From Archaeoglobaceae archaeon (lineage in GTDB: Archaea > Halobacteriota > Archaeoglobi > Archaeoglobales > Archaeoglobaceae): a stretch of 64,000 nucleotides of DNA. The stretch spans positions 124,001 to 188,000 of the forward strand of contig JAVYOO010000001.1 of the NCBI GenBank assembly GCA_038734275.1, written 5' to 3'. The translations under genes were made by a program, and so were the position numbers. The notes under the pieces were generated by a model. That model ran no database searches. It was given only the letters and a program-made list of their open reading frames with translations, and was not told the DNA's origin. Within the stretch, counting starts at the first letter, position 1. Every line of letters starts with the position of its first letter. Below are positions 1 through 8,700 of the stretch, one piece after another.

Positions 1-99
1 GTTATCAGCGATCCAGTAATGGCGGGAACTTTGGCAGTTATGCATATAAGTGAGAGAGCGAAATTCGATATCGATCGAGTGAGGGGGAGGAGGGTTTAA
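1..99 (+). CDS. C-terminal fragment of an unidentified protein
   Basis: The frame is open from the first base of the window to a TAA at 97-99 and encodes the last 32 residues of a protein that begins outside the window. The tail is basic and ends in DIDRVRGRRV. Its stop overlaps the stop of the convergent AAA+ gene by a few bases, which is the tight packing seen elsewhere here. Too little is visible to name a family. Confidence 0.5.
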   Translation, partial: VISDPVMAGTLAVMHISERAKFDIDRVRGRRV

Positions 100-1151
100 A
101 CAAACATGTGTTTTGGAGGTTGTTTTGAAGAAATTTTGAGCCTTTCTATAGCGCTCAGCAAATCCACGGTCTCTATAACTTCTTTTCCCTCTGCAATTAC
201 CTTATGGAGCGAAGCCTTGAGGATCTTTTCAACCAGATCTCTCCCGCTAAGTCCTTCAGAAAGTTCTGCAATCAGCTCAAGATTCGCCTTAACCTCGACT
301 GGGAAGTCTTTGACGTTATTTCTCAATATTTGAACACGATCCTCAAAGCTCGGAAGCCTGAATTCGATTTCTTCTTCAAATCTGCTTCTTATCGATAGAT
401 CCAGGAGCTCTATTCTGTTAGTCGCCGCAATTGTGCAAATTCCCTCGTTGCTTTGCATGCCATCAAGCTCCGTTAATAACGCATTGACTATCTCGGATAC
501 GTCTCCACGCAAGTCCTGATAGCTTCTGTCGAGAGCTATTGCATCAAATTCATCGAGAAAGACTATACAGGGCATGAGTTCTCTTGCTCTATCATATAGT
601 TCGTGGATCTTCCTTGCTCCGTCACCAACATGTTCGCCAATTAGCTTAGTCGACTTGACTGAAATGAAAGGTGTATTGGCTTCATTTGCTATCGCCTTTG
701 CGAGCATTGTCTTTCCAGTTCCTGGTGGGCCATAGAATAGAATGTTTTTTGGTGCCCATTTTCCGAATTTTTTGGGGTTTTTGAGATATTCAAGAACAAC
801 TTTGGCTTTTCTTTTTGCTTCTTCCTGTCCTACTACATCCGAGAATCTTATATTTTTAACAATCTCTGTCTCTATAATCTTTGTTTCAGATTCTACTATG
901 ATCTTGGTCGAATCTGAGATATACCCTGACGGAGGGACAGCATCCACGACTTCAAATGCAAAATCTGGAAACATTTTCATGTCAAACATCAGCTTTCCCT
1001 TGTAAACAAGTTCCCCCCTCCATTGATCTTTTGCGTAAGCGTTAAAGACTCTCGGATTATCTACCCTCGGATACTCTACATAGCTTGCTTTCAACGGGTA
1101 TCCAAGGGGTCTGAGGATTACGTATTTAAGCTCAACTTCTCTTTCGCTCAT
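96..1151 (-). CDS. AAA+ ATPase, single AAA domain
   Basis: A 351-residue AAA+ ATPase of the FtsH/Cdc48/PAN-like clade. After a roughly 100-residue N-terminal domain of unknown fold comes the AAA module: Walker A GPPGTGKT at residues 141-148, Walker B CIVFLDEFD near 195-203, and a second region of homology with the TNR sensor and paired arginines of the RSRF arginine finger near 240-255. A helical lid domain follows to the end. The N-terminal domain is not a recognisable protease or coiled coil, so it probably acts as a standalone remodelling ATPase whose substrate cannot be read from sequence. It is a single gene, divergent from nothing, with metG lying upstream on the same strand across about 140 bp of AT-rich DNA that could hold its own promoter. 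Confidence 0.85.
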   Translation of the reverse strand: MSEREVELKYVILRPLGYPLKASYVEYPRVDNPRVFNAYAKDQWRGELVYKGKLMFDMKMFPDFAFEVVDAVPPSGYISDSTKIIVESETKIIETEIVKNIRFSDVVGQEEAKRKAKVVLEYLKNPKKFGKWAPKNILFYGPPGTGKTMLAKAIANEANTPFISVKSTKLIGEHVGDGARKIHELYDRARELMPCIVFLDEFDAIALDRSYQDLRGDVSEIVNALLTELDGMQSNEGICTIAATNRIELLDLSIRSRFEEEIEFRLPSFEDRVQILRNNVKDFPVEVKANLELIAELSEGLSGRDLVEKILKASLHKVIAEGKEVIETVDLLSAIERLKISSKQPPKHMFV

Positions 1152-1292
1152 TTAATTGAACTCAACCAGCGCTTTAATAAGTTTTTCTCGAAGTTGACAA
1201 AAAATTCTATCTTTCAAAAATTTTCAAAAATCATGTTCAAAACGAATTAGTAATTAAAAAATAGTTTTTGTCTTTGTTATTGTATAAAAGCC

Positions 1293-3239
1293 TCACTTGA
1301 TTTTCTCACCGGGTTTAACTTCTTTCTCTGGAGTTAGTAATATTGCTCTCCCGTTAACGTCAACTGCAAGAATCATTCCCCTGCTTTCAATCCCCATTAA
1401 CTTTGCGGGTTTCAAATTTGCCACAACCACCACGAGTTTTCCGCATAACTCTTCGGGAGAGTAATCTTCTGCAATTCCTGCTACTATTTGTCTAATTTCG
1501 TTACCAATGTCGACCATTAGTTTCAGAAGCTTTTTGCTTTTCTCAACTCTCTCTGCGGACACAACTTTTCCGATTCTGAGATCGATTTTCTTGAAGTCCT
1601 CAATTGTAATCTCTGATTCTTTCTTTTCTGAGAACCTTTCGAAGAGGGTTCTTTTTAATGGTTCAATGTCATTGTCCTCTATTTTCTTGAAGGGTAATTC
1701 AGGTTTTCTGATTTCGAGCTCCTTTTCTACCTTAAGAGCGTCTTCAATAGAGCAATCTTCGAGTTTCAGCCCTATTGCAGAGGCAACTTTTTCCATGCTC
1801 TTTGGCATTATTGGATAACCCAGAACAATCAAAGCTTTTGCAATTTGTAGACAATTTGCAACTGCTTTCATAGCCTTTGCCTTATCAGACTTCAAATGCT
1901 CCCAAGCCTTGGAATTCTGGAAGTAAACATTTCCAAAACTTGCTAATTCCATCAAAGCATCACTTGCCGTCTTAAATTCCCATTTCTTTATAGCATCCAC
2001 GATCTTTTCTTTGGTAGCTTTGATTTGTTTTAGAATTTCTTCGTCAACTTCCATCTCAATTTTACCAAAGTTTTTCCAAGCAAAAGAAAGGATCCTGAAA
2101 AGGAAGTTGCCAAGTGTGGCTATAATCTCATTATTTACTTTATCCCTGAAAACATCCCAAGAGAAGTTGAGGTCTTTATCGTGGCTCGTGTAGTTTATGA
2201 TGTAGTATCTCAGATAATCTGGATTAAAACCGCACTTTAAATACTCGTCTTCTACCCATACAACGTATCCTCTGCTCTTCGAGAACGTTTTTCCCTCTAT
2301 CTTAACCATTCCGCTCGCAACGACTGCAGAAGGCAATGAATAGCCTGCACCCTTTAACATGGCCGGCCAGAAAATGCAGTGATGATAAGCTATGTCCAAG
2401 CCGATGAAGTGCACGATTTCGCCTTTCCCTTCAAGCCATATGTCTCTCCAGTCTTTTGTTGCTTTCTCTGTGAAGCTTATGTATCCTATCGGAGCATCAA
2501 CCCACACGTAAAGCACAAGACTTTCGTCGAGCGGAAATCTGACCCCCCACTCAAGATTTCTCGTTATACACCAATCTTTAAGGTTTCCAACCCATTCTCT
2601 TGCATAGTTAAGTGCATTTTCAGTTCCGGAAAGCTTCGAAAGATATTCTTTAAGAAATTCCTGAAAAGCAGTTAGCTTGAAAAAGTAGTGTGTCTGTTTT
2701 CTAAACTGAGCTTTATTTCCGCAGATCTTGCATCTCGGTTCCAGAATCTCGCCAGGCTCAAGATGCCTACCACAGCCCTGATCACACTCATCGCCTCTTG
2801 CCGGGGTTTTGCAATAGGGGCAAATTCCCTCCACATATCTGTCCGGTAAAAATCTATCGCATTTCTCGCAGTATGCAAGTTCTATCTCTTTTTTGTAGAC
2901 GTATCCGTTCTCTATAAGCTTCTTAACAAATTCTTTTGTTCTTTCATGGTGGTATTCGTCCGTTGTTTTTCCAAAGTAATCAAAATGAATGTTCAAAGCG
3001 TTGAAAACTCTCTGAAAGTGCTCATGGTATTTTTCAATAAATTTTTGTGGTTCTATTCCTTCTTTTTCCGCATTCACAACTATCGGTGTTCCATGACAGT
3101 CGCTCCCACAGATGAAAATGACCTTTTCACCCATCATTCTAAGGTAGCGAACATAAATATCTGCTGGAATATAAGTTCGGAGATGACCGATGTGGAGCTT
3201 TCCATTTGCATAAGGAAGTCCACATGTTACGAGCTTCAT
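1293..3239 (-). CDS. metG: methionyl-tRNA synthetase, with C-terminal tRNA-binding domain
   Basis: Class I aminoacyl-tRNA synthetase that charges tRNA-Met in the cytoplasm. The HIGH signature (HIGHLRTY) is at residues 16-23, and a KMSKS-type loop appears as TFSKSRG near residue 320. A zinc knuckle region with several CxxC pairs (CEKCDRF, CPYCKT, CKICGN) lies near residues 125-175, as in archaeal and MetRS1-type enzymes. The last 110 residues form the OB-fold EMAPII/Arc1p-like tRNA-binding domain (IDLRIGKVVSAERV), fused here as in many euryarchaea. The length of 648 residues is normal. It lies divergent to the nickel transporter, with which it shares a 125-bp promoter region. Confidence 0.97.
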   Translation of the reverse strand: MKLVTCGLPYANGKLHIGHLRTYIPADIYVRYLRMMGEKVIFICGSDCHGTPIVVNAEKEGIEPQKFIEKYHEHFQRVFNALNIHFDYFGKTTDEYHHERTKEFVKKLIENGYVYKKEIELAYCEKCDRFLPDRYVEGICPYCKTPARGDECDQGCGRHLEPGEILEPRCKICGNKAQFRKQTHYFFKLTAFQEFLKEYLSKLSGTENALNYAREWVGNLKDWCITRNLEWGVRFPLDESLVLYVWVDAPIGYISFTEKATKDWRDIWLEGKGEIVHFIGLDIAYHHCIFWPAMLKGAGYSLPSAVVASGMVKIEGKTFSKSRGYVVWVEDEYLKCGFNPDYLRYYIINYTSHDKDLNFSWDVFRDKVNNEIIATLGNFLFRILSFAWKNFGKIEMEVDEEILKQIKATKEKIVDAIKKWEFKTASDALMELASFGNVYFQNSKAWEHLKSDKAKAMKAVANCLQIAKALIVLGYPIMPKSMEKVASAIGLKLEDCSIEDALKVEKELEIRKPELPFKKIEDNDIEPLKRTLFERFSEKKESEITIEDFKKIDLRIGKVVSAERVEKSKKLLKLMVDIGNEIRQIVAGIAEDYSPEELCGKLVVVVANLKPAKLMGIESRGMILAVDVNGRAILLTPEKEVKPGEKIK

Positions 3240-3299
3240 AGGTAAAAAGGGGGCCGGGGGAGATAAATATCTTTTTACTTTTCAATTTTATTACGATTA

Positions 3300-3339
3300 A
3301 AACTTTTTTTAATACCCGTTAACAAAAACAAAAAAGTTT
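3300..3339. promoter_or_regulatory. inverted repeat upstream of the nickel transporter
   Basis: A perfect 10-bp inverted repeat, AAACTTTTTT at 3300-3309 and AAAAAAGTTT at 3330-3339, lies in the 125-bp gap between metG and nikMN, 25 bp before the nikMN start. Spacing centre to centre is about three helical turns. It may be an operator for a metal-responsive repressor such as NikR, but it does not match a known consensus that I can name. AT-rich composition makes chance a real possibility. Confidence 0.35.
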
Positions 3340-3364
3340 ATTAATTCAAAGTCAGAAAAAATTT

Positions 3365-4258
3365 ATGCACATTCCCGATGGATATCTCGATCTAAGCATT
3401 GCAGGAACATTCTTTGTTCTGACCATCGTAGTTTTAGGCTACTCCATATATAGGCTAAGAGGGGAAAAGCTTACTTCGTTATTCGGAGTTCTTTCCGCAG
3501 CAATCTTTGCTGCACAGATGCTGAACTGGCCTATTCCTGGAGGAACTTCTGCACACTTCGTTGGCGGATCTCTCGCCGGGATTCTACTAGGTCCCTATGC
3601 TGGAGCTTTGGCAATGGCAATTGTGCTCACAATTCAGACGCTTGTTTTTAACGACGGTGGAATCACGGCTTGGGGGGCCAATGTTTGGAACATGGCTATA
3701 GTCAATGTCTTTGTGGGCTACTATATTTACCGGCTAATCTCAAATAAGAACAGAACTTTAGCAGCCTTCTTAGCTGGCTGGCTTGGAATTACAACCGCAG
3801 CAATCTTTGCTGGGTTAGAAATTGGTCTTTCGACGAGCTTTGCTTACGGGCTGAGCATAACAGTTCCAGTAATGGGATTTTGGCATGCAATTCTTGGCAT
3901 AGTTGAAGGAGTTATCACTGCTGGAGTTGTCGGATATCTTGCCACTCGCAGAGCGGATCTGCTTGAAAAGAAAGAAGTGGGTAAAGCTTCCTTTGTCATG
4001 ATAGCAGTTTTAATTGCAGTTTCACCGATCTTTGCCTACCTTGCTGAAGCGGTGGGTTATTCAGAGCCTCTGGAAAATGCTGCAGAGATGCTTGGGCTTG
4101 AAGAGAATCCAATATATGAGGGATTGCTTCCAGACTACACAATCCCGGGACTCGATCCATACACTGGAACACTGATTAGCGGAGCAATTGGCGTTGTAAT
4201 CGTTTTAGCACTTGCTTACTTAATGAAGTATGCACGTAGTTCTCGAAAAGACGCTTAA
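3365..4258 (+). CDS. nikMN: nickel/cobalt ECF transporter substrate-binding membrane protein, NikM-NikN fusion
   Basis: S-component of an energy-coupling-factor metal transporter. The protein starts with MHIPDGYL, the N-terminal metal-binding signature of CbiM/NikM in which the amino terminus and His2 ligate Ni2+ or Co2+. About six membrane helices fill residues 1-195. The C-terminal part (about 205-297) has two more helices flanking a PDGLE-like stretch (YSEPLENAAEMLGL), the NikN/CbiN-type component, so NikM and NikN are fused. In a window with every F430 gene, Ni2+ is the likelier substrate, although cobalt for the Mtr cobamide cannot be excluded. No Shine-Dalgarno site precedes the ATG, which suggests a short or leaderless mRNA. 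It overlaps the next gene by 29 bp. Confidence 0.9.
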   Translation: MHIPDGYLDLSIAGTFFVLTIVVLGYSIYRLRGEKLTSLFGVLSAAIFAAQMLNWPIPGGTSAHFVGGSLAGILLGPYAGALAMAIVLTIQTLVFNDGGITAWGANVWNMAIVNVFVGYYIYRLISNKNRTLAAFLAGWLGITTAAIFAGLEIGLSTSFAYGLSITVPVMGFWHAILGIVEGVITAGVVGYLATRRADLLEKKEVGKASFVMIAVLIAVSPIFAYLAEAVGYSEPLENAAEMLGLEENPIYEGLLPDYTIPGLDPYTGTLISGAIGVVIVLALAYLMKYARSSRKDA

Positions 4259-4961
4259 AAATGCTTCAGCATATTTTCAAAATTTTTTCCTCCATGAGTA
4301 TTCGTCCAGAGGCGTAATTCATTCAATCGACGCAAGAATTAAACTTTTTAGCACCTTTTTATTCGTTCTTATTGCGGTTTCGACGTTTGATCTGAAAAAA
4401 TTGCTTTTCCTGCTCTTCTCTTTACTTGCAATCTCTGTTACCCTTGGATTGAGCCTTAAAAGTATTCTAAAAAGAGTGTGGCTTTTCTCTCTCTTCTCGT
4501 TCACAGTGGTCTCACCTTTGCTTATTCAGGACATAAAATACCCATTTTTATTCACTCTAAGGGTGCTCATTGCCCTGATTGCAGTTCAAATGCTTGTAAT
4601 GAGCACAAGCTTTGCAGAGATCTGTTCTGCTTTTCGTTCATTTAAAGTTCCAGAGATTTTTGTCCATGGTTTGTGGCTTGCGTATAGATACATTTTGGTA
4701 GTTTTCCAGGACATAATAAACATTCTGCTTGCAAGAGAGAGTAGAAGAGTGGCAAAGGGAAGCCACATGGAGGTATGGAGAAAAGGTGGCGAAGCTATCG
4801 GCCTATTCTTTCTGCGGAGCATTGAAAGAGCAGAGAGAGTTCAGCTTGCTATGGCATCAAGGGGGGATAGAATCCTAAAAGGCAAATCTCAATTTGGAAT
4901 GCTGGAGATTATTTATATAACGCTTACAACCTTTATAGCCTTGTGGTGCATAGTCCTCTAA
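4230..4961 (+). CDS. nikQ: ECF transporter transmembrane component NikQ/CbiQ
   Basis: A 243-residue T-component of the metal ECF transporter. It couples ATP hydrolysis by the NikO ATPase to movement of the NikMN substrate-binding protein in the cytoplasmic membrane. Several hydrophobic helices lie in the first half (near 35-125), and the cytoplasmic coupling helices carry the family's Ala-Arg-Gly type motifs, seen here as LARESRRVAKGSH and QLAMASRGDRIL. The start lies inside the end of nikMN and the stop inside the start of nikO, so the three are translationally coupled. Confidence 0.88.
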   Translation: MHVVLEKTLKNASAYFQNFFLHEYSSRGVIHSIDARIKLFSTFLFVLIAVSTFDLKKLLFLLFSLLAISVTLGLSLKSILKRVWLFSLFSFTVVSPLLIQDIKYPFLFTLRVLIALIAVQMLVMSTSFAEICSAFRSFKVPEIFVHGLWLAYRYILVVFQDIINILLARESRRVAKGSHMEVWRKGGEAIGLFFLRSIERAERVQLAMASRGDRILKGKSQFGMLEIIYITLTTFIALWCIVL

Positions 4962-5653
4962 TAATAAGTGCAAGGGATCTTGACTACGTGTATCCCGACG
5001 GAAGCTTGGGTGTAAAGGATGTCAACATCGACATCTTCGCTGGAGAAAGAATTGGGATCATTGGGCCAAATGGAAGTGGTAAGTCAACTCTGATTTTTCT
5101 TCTCTCGGGCTTGCTAAAACCCACAAAAGGAGAAGTAAGAATATTTGGAATTATTCCCGACAAAAAGAACATCGAAAGTATAAGACGAAAAATAGGTGTT
5201 GTTTTCCAGAATCCCGACGATTTCCTTTTTAATCCAACTGTAAAAGATGAACTTCTTTATGTTCCAAGACAGCTCGAAATGAGCGAGGAAGAAATGCGTT
5301 CTCTGCTTTTAGAGTATTCAAAAACTTTTAATCTTGTAGAGGTGCTTCAAAAACCTCCTTTCAGGCTGAGCGGTGGAGAGAAAAAGAAAGTGGAGATTGC
5401 GAGTGTGTTGATTTACAAACCAGAAGTAATCTTTCTCGATGAGCCAACGGCAAATGTGGACGGCAAAACGAGGCGAATAGTTGCAGAAATGATGAAAAAA
5501 TACGAGGGGACGATAGTTATAACTTCTCACGAGCTTGAAATAATCAGAGAGCTATGCAAACGTGTGATTTTGATGTCAAGAGGTAAAATTGTCGCAGACA
5601 CTAAAATTGAAGACCTGAATGAAGGAATGCTTGAGGAAATAGGCGTAATTTAG
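4943..5653 (+). CDS. nikO: ECF transporter ATP-binding protein NikO/CbiO
   Basis: ABC ATPase that powers nickel (or cobalt) uptake with NikMN and NikQ. Walker A GPNGSGKST lies near residue 40, the ABC signature is LSGGEKKKVEIASVL, and Walker B is VIFLDEPTANVD followed by an H-loop (SHELEI). The length of 236 residues is slightly short but complete. Translation probably starts at one of two adjacent GTG codons (4943 or 4946) inside the end of nikQ. Only one ATPase gene is present, so the ATPase dimer is expected to be a homodimer. The stop overlaps that of the convergent metallo-beta-lactamase gene by 4 bp. Confidence 0.92.
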   Translation: MVHSPLIISARDLDYVYPDGSLGVKDVNIDIFAGERIGIIGPNGSGKSTLIFLLSGLLKPTKGEVRIFGIIPDKKNIESIRRKIGVVFQNPDDFLFNPTVKDELLYVPRQLEMSEEEMRSLLLEYSKTFNLVEVLQKPPFRLSGGEKKKVEIASVLIYKPEVIFLDEPTANVDGKTRRIVAEMMKKYEGTIVITSHELEIIRELCKRVILMSRGKIVADTKIEDLNEGMLEEIGVI

Positions 5654-6609
5654 GCCGAATAGTATATTTTATCTGAAACCTCTTTCCGTATCTTTCCAAT
5701 TCTTTCAAGATAGTTCAGATGAGCGATTGTTTCGCCAACTGCGAACCATTTCTGCATCGTAGGGAGCTCATTCCAGTCTTCATATTTTAAATCCCAAGTT
5801 ATGTGTTTTGCTACCTCCCATGCGGTTCTTGAACCATTTCTGACAGCATTCAAAGCTTCTTTGAGTCTTATTCTGTGGTGTTCCTTAAGCTCATCAATTC
5901 TCTTTCTGTGATCGCCATAGAAATTTCTGTGCCCCGGTAGAGTCATGTTGACTTCGAGCCCATAGACTTTGTCAAGACTTCTCAGATAATCTCCAAGAGC
6001 ATCTTCAAGCGTATCCCAGTGCGTAATATTTGGTGTAATGTCGAACAGGATGTGATCACCAGAGAATAGGATACCCTTTTCTGGTTCATAAAGGCACAGA
6101 TGTCCTGGAGTATGCCCAGGAGTGTGGATGACTTCCAGCAAATAGTTTCCAAACTCCAGCAAATCACCCTCGTATAAAAAATTGAATTGAACCCTCTTGG
6201 GGCTATATTTAACTGCTGGATGGATTTTTGATACCTTCTCAGCCTCACTTTGTGGAAATCCATTTTTTATGTAGAATTCTGCAATTCTTTCCCAATGTTC
6301 TGGGTGAACTGCAGCTTCAACAGCAATCTCTGCGTCTATTTCACTTATGTAAACTTCTCCGCCCAGTTTTCCTGCTAGGCCAATGTGGTCGGCATGCAAG
6401 TGGGTTACAAAAATCTCAGCCTTTTTTAAATCAACTCCGATCTCATTCAGCCCTTTGAGCATCTCTTCGTAACATATATCGAGATTAAAGCCCGTGTCTA
6501 TGATCAAAGCCCTCTCTCCGCTAATTACATAGGAATTTAGAAATTTTAGTGGATTTCTTGGCAGTGGTATCTCTATCCTATAGAGTCCATCTGCAATTTT
6601 TTCGGTCAT
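5650..6609 (-). CDS. metallo-beta-lactamase-fold hydrolase, 319 aa
   Basis: A glyoxalase II-like MBL-fold protein. The dinuclear zinc motif is VTHLHADHIG, with further metal ligands in HTPGHTPGH and SGDH and a late LPGH, in the order expected of the fold. The roughly 80-residue C-terminal helical extension (EHHRIRLKEALNAV onward) is the type found in proteins annotated as beta-lactamase-like or hydroxyacylglutathione hydrolase-like. It is the last gene of an operon with an AbfD-like dehydratase and a MaoC hydratase; its ATG overlaps the MaoC stop by 4 bp. In that setting an acyl-CoA thioesterase or acyl-thioester hydrolase role is plausible, but the substrate is not visible. Confidence 0.85.
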   Translation of the reverse strand: MTEKIADGLYRIEIPLPRNPLKFLNSYVISGERALIIDTGFNLDICYEEMLKGLNEIGVDLKKAEIFVTHLHADHIGLAGKLGGEVYISEIDAEIAVEAAVHPEHWERIAEFYIKNGFPQSEAEKVSKIHPAVKYSPKRVQFNFLYEGDLLEFGNYLLEVIHTPGHTPGHLCLYEPEKGILFSGDHILFDITPNITHWDTLEDALGDYLRSLDKVYGLEVNMTLPGHRNFYGDHRKRIDELKEHHRIRLKEALNAVRNGSRTAWEVAKHITWDLKYEDWNELPTMQKWFAVGETIAHLNYLERIGKIRKEVSDKIYYSA

Positions 6610-7037
6610 TTCTTTTTCTTAACTGCCGTTTTAAAAGTTGCAACCATCACTACTTCCTCGTTCTGGTTAAGTGTTGAAATCTTGAAGGCAACAACTCCGT
6701 AGTCCCCCTTGTCCTCTTTCCCTTCAACCTCCACGACCGCCCTTATGGTATCTCCTATGAAAACAGGTTTTGTGAACCTAAGCTTATCTATGCCGTAGAA
6801 CGCTATGAGGCTGTCTTCTGTTAGTCTTAGCCTCGTTATAAGCCCACTCGTGATGGCAAGAGTCAACAGGCCATGTGCAATTCTTTTACCAAAAATCGTC
6901 TTTTTTGCAAATTCCTCGTCAAGATGGATTCTGTTCCAGTCACCACTAACTCCGGCGAAGTTTACTATGTCTGCCTCAGTTATTGTTTTTCCTGCCGTCT
7001 CTACTCTCATTCCAGGCTCGAAATCTTCAAAAAACAT
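6606..7037 (-). CDS. MaoC-like (R)-specific enoyl-CoA hydratase
   Basis: A 143-residue single hotdog-fold MaoC/PhaJ-type protein. The catalytic Asp/His dyad region reads GDWNRIHLD, followed by the FGKRIAHGLL substrate-site segment typical of (R)-hydratases and MaoC dehydratases. Such enzymes hydrate short trans-2-enoyl-CoA such as crotonyl-CoA to the (R)-3-hydroxyacyl-CoA. It sits 15 bp after the AbfD-like gene, whose known family product is crotonyl-CoA, and overlaps the MBL gene, so the three are probably cotranscribed and sequential in one short-chain acyl-CoA route. The exact substrate is inferred from context. Confidence 0.85.
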   Translation of the reverse strand: MFFEDFEPGMRVETAGKTITEADIVNFAGVSGDWNRIHLDEEFAKKTIFGKRIAHGLLTLAITSGLITRLRLTEDSLIAFYGIDKLRFTKPVFIGDTIRAVVEVEGKEDKGDYGVVAFKISTLNQNEEVVMVATFKTAVKKKK

Positions 7038-7052
7038 AAAAGATCACGGGAT

Positions 7053-8480
7053 TTAATCCCGTATTCCTACAAGGTATTTTGCAATCTTTTTCATTTCTTC
7101 GAAGTTGTAGGAGCGCCAGATGGCAATGTCCTCCATCACAGGGGATCCACCGCCATGAACACCTGCGACTGCACTTGTTCCCCCGAGAGAGGAGCAAAGA
7201 ATGTTCGAAATTCCATAAAGGCAACGATAAACTTTCTCAGGTGGAACATCACTTCTTCTCTTGATGTATTTTTCAATTAAAGGTCTTATTTCTGGATTTA
7301 GATAGTCTTCAGCAAATGGTAAGCAGGCTGGAAGTCCGCCAGCAAGCTCTGCCAAGATTTCGAGATCGTGGTAGTAGTTAAGACCAGCGTGTCTTCTGCC
7401 TACATTTGCATAAATCTCGTTTGGAATAAATGTTCCGGCAGGTGTTTTTGTTCCTTTTACCGCAGAAGCAATACCGGCAGCATAAACGAGTTCTGCAGTA
7501 GCAGCAAGGTCCACAAGCTTCTCTCTTATGTTATGTCTGTCATAAACACCGTTGTATTCCGCTATTAGGGCTCCGAAACCCATCTTAACATCCGTTGCCG
7601 CCGGCTTACAGCCTGTGTAGCTGTGTCTATGGAATAAAGCAAAGAGATGAGCTGCCATTGTGGCCTGTTTGTGCTCTCCACATATGAACACACGATCCCA
7701 TGGAACAAACACGTTGTCGAAGATGATCATGTTCTCATCGTCGCCAATTTCATTAAAAGGCATATTCAATTCAGGTGGAGCTCTGTGGTGGGCAGTTCTT
7801 GCAACAATCTTAACTCCTTCTGTGTCAGCAGGAATTGCAAAAGCTACGCTGTAATCCTTATCTTTTTCAGTCATCGCCCTCGTTGGTACAACGATTATCT
7901 CATCCGCTACTGCAGCCATGGTTATGCAGTTCTTTGCACCTCTAACAACGATTCCGTCGCTTCTCTTTTCAACAACACGAACATACATATCAGGATCGTC
8001 TTGTTCGTGCGGTCTTTTGCTTCTATCTCCTTTTACGTCTGTCTGAGCACATGCAGCGACGAGATCTCTATTCTGGAACTCTTTCAGGTATTCAAGGAAC
8101 CTCTTATGATAGTCTGTTCCGAATTCCTGATCTGCGGCAAATGTGGCAACAGATAATCCGTTAATCGCGTCACAGCCCATACAACGCTGAATACAGCCTC
8201 CAGTTACTCTACAACACTTTCTTATCATTTCTTGCTTCTTTAACAAGTCTTCAGCAGACTGATTTACGTGTGTAAATCTGTTTATTTTCCTACCTGTCAA
8301 ATGGGAGTGTGTCACAAGCAAATCTCTAAATTCCGGGTTGTCCACCAAATCAAAGGTTTTTGAGATTACATTTATCCCTCCAGCAAGCTCAGGAGAATCT
8401 CTTGTAACTTTTTTTCCTCTAACGTATACATTTGGCTTCATTTTAAAAAGATCCTGCTTGTATTCATCCGAAGTTCTCAT
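7053..8480 (-). CDS. 4-hydroxybutyryl-CoA dehydratase/vinylacetyl-CoA isomerase family protein
   Basis: A 475-residue FAD plus [4Fe-4S] enzyme of the AbfD / 4-hydroxyphenylacetate 3-monooxygenase superfamily. The four iron-sulfur ligands of the Clostridium AbfD enzyme can be placed: Cys96 and Cys100 (GGCIQRCMG) and His284 and Cys291 (FHRHSYTGC), with the same Cx3C and Hx6C spacing. That argues for true radical dehydratase chemistry (4-hydroxybutyryl-CoA to crotonyl-CoA) or vinylacetyl-CoA isomerisation rather than a flavin monooxygenase, which lacks these ligands. The gene leads an operon with MaoC and MBL genes and has a clear GGAGGTG ribosome binding site. Archaeoglobus genomes are known to carry several members. 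The role may lie in C4 acid or aminobutyrate breakdown; no CoA-transferase is nearby to decide. Confidence 0.87.
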   Translation of the reverse strand: MRTSDEYKQDLFKMKPNVYVRGKKVTRDSPELAGGINVISKTFDLVDNPEFRDLLVTHSHLTGRKINRFTHVNQSAEDLLKKQEMIRKCCRVTGGCIQRCMGCDAINGLSVATFAADQEFGTDYHKRFLEYLKEFQNRDLVAACAQTDVKGDRSKRPHEQDDPDMYVRVVEKRSDGIVVRGAKNCITMAAVADEIIVVPTRAMTEKDKDYSVAFAIPADTEGVKIVARTAHHRAPPELNMPFNEIGDDENMIIFDNVFVPWDRVFICGEHKQATMAAHLFALFHRHSYTGCKPAATDVKMGFGALIAEYNGVYDRHNIREKLVDLAATAELVYAAGIASAVKGTKTPAGTFIPNEIYANVGRRHAGLNYYHDLEILAELAGGLPACLPFAEDYLNPEIRPLIEKYIKRRSDVPPEKVYRCLYGISNILCSSLGGTSAVAGVHGGGSPVMEDIAIWRSYNFEEMKKIAKYLVGIRD

Positions 8481-8700
8481 TTTAACACCTCCATTTTATT
8501 TTATTCCCAAAAATATTTACACTACCGCGGCTTTTCATTCTATCACCGAAACTTTCTTACATAAACTACTATTAAACTTTTCTGTGTGTTGAAACTCGCA
8601 AAATTTTCGAGGCTGTCTTCAAATTATACGAAAAATTTCATTATGAGGATATTAAAGTCTAAAAGAAGTGTTTTAATACTCTAAATGCAAAGTCAGAAGG

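Noticed and set aside
7647-8156. 169-residue open frame antisense to the AbfD-like gene
   Set aside because: The minus strand frame has clear cofactor motifs; this one has none.
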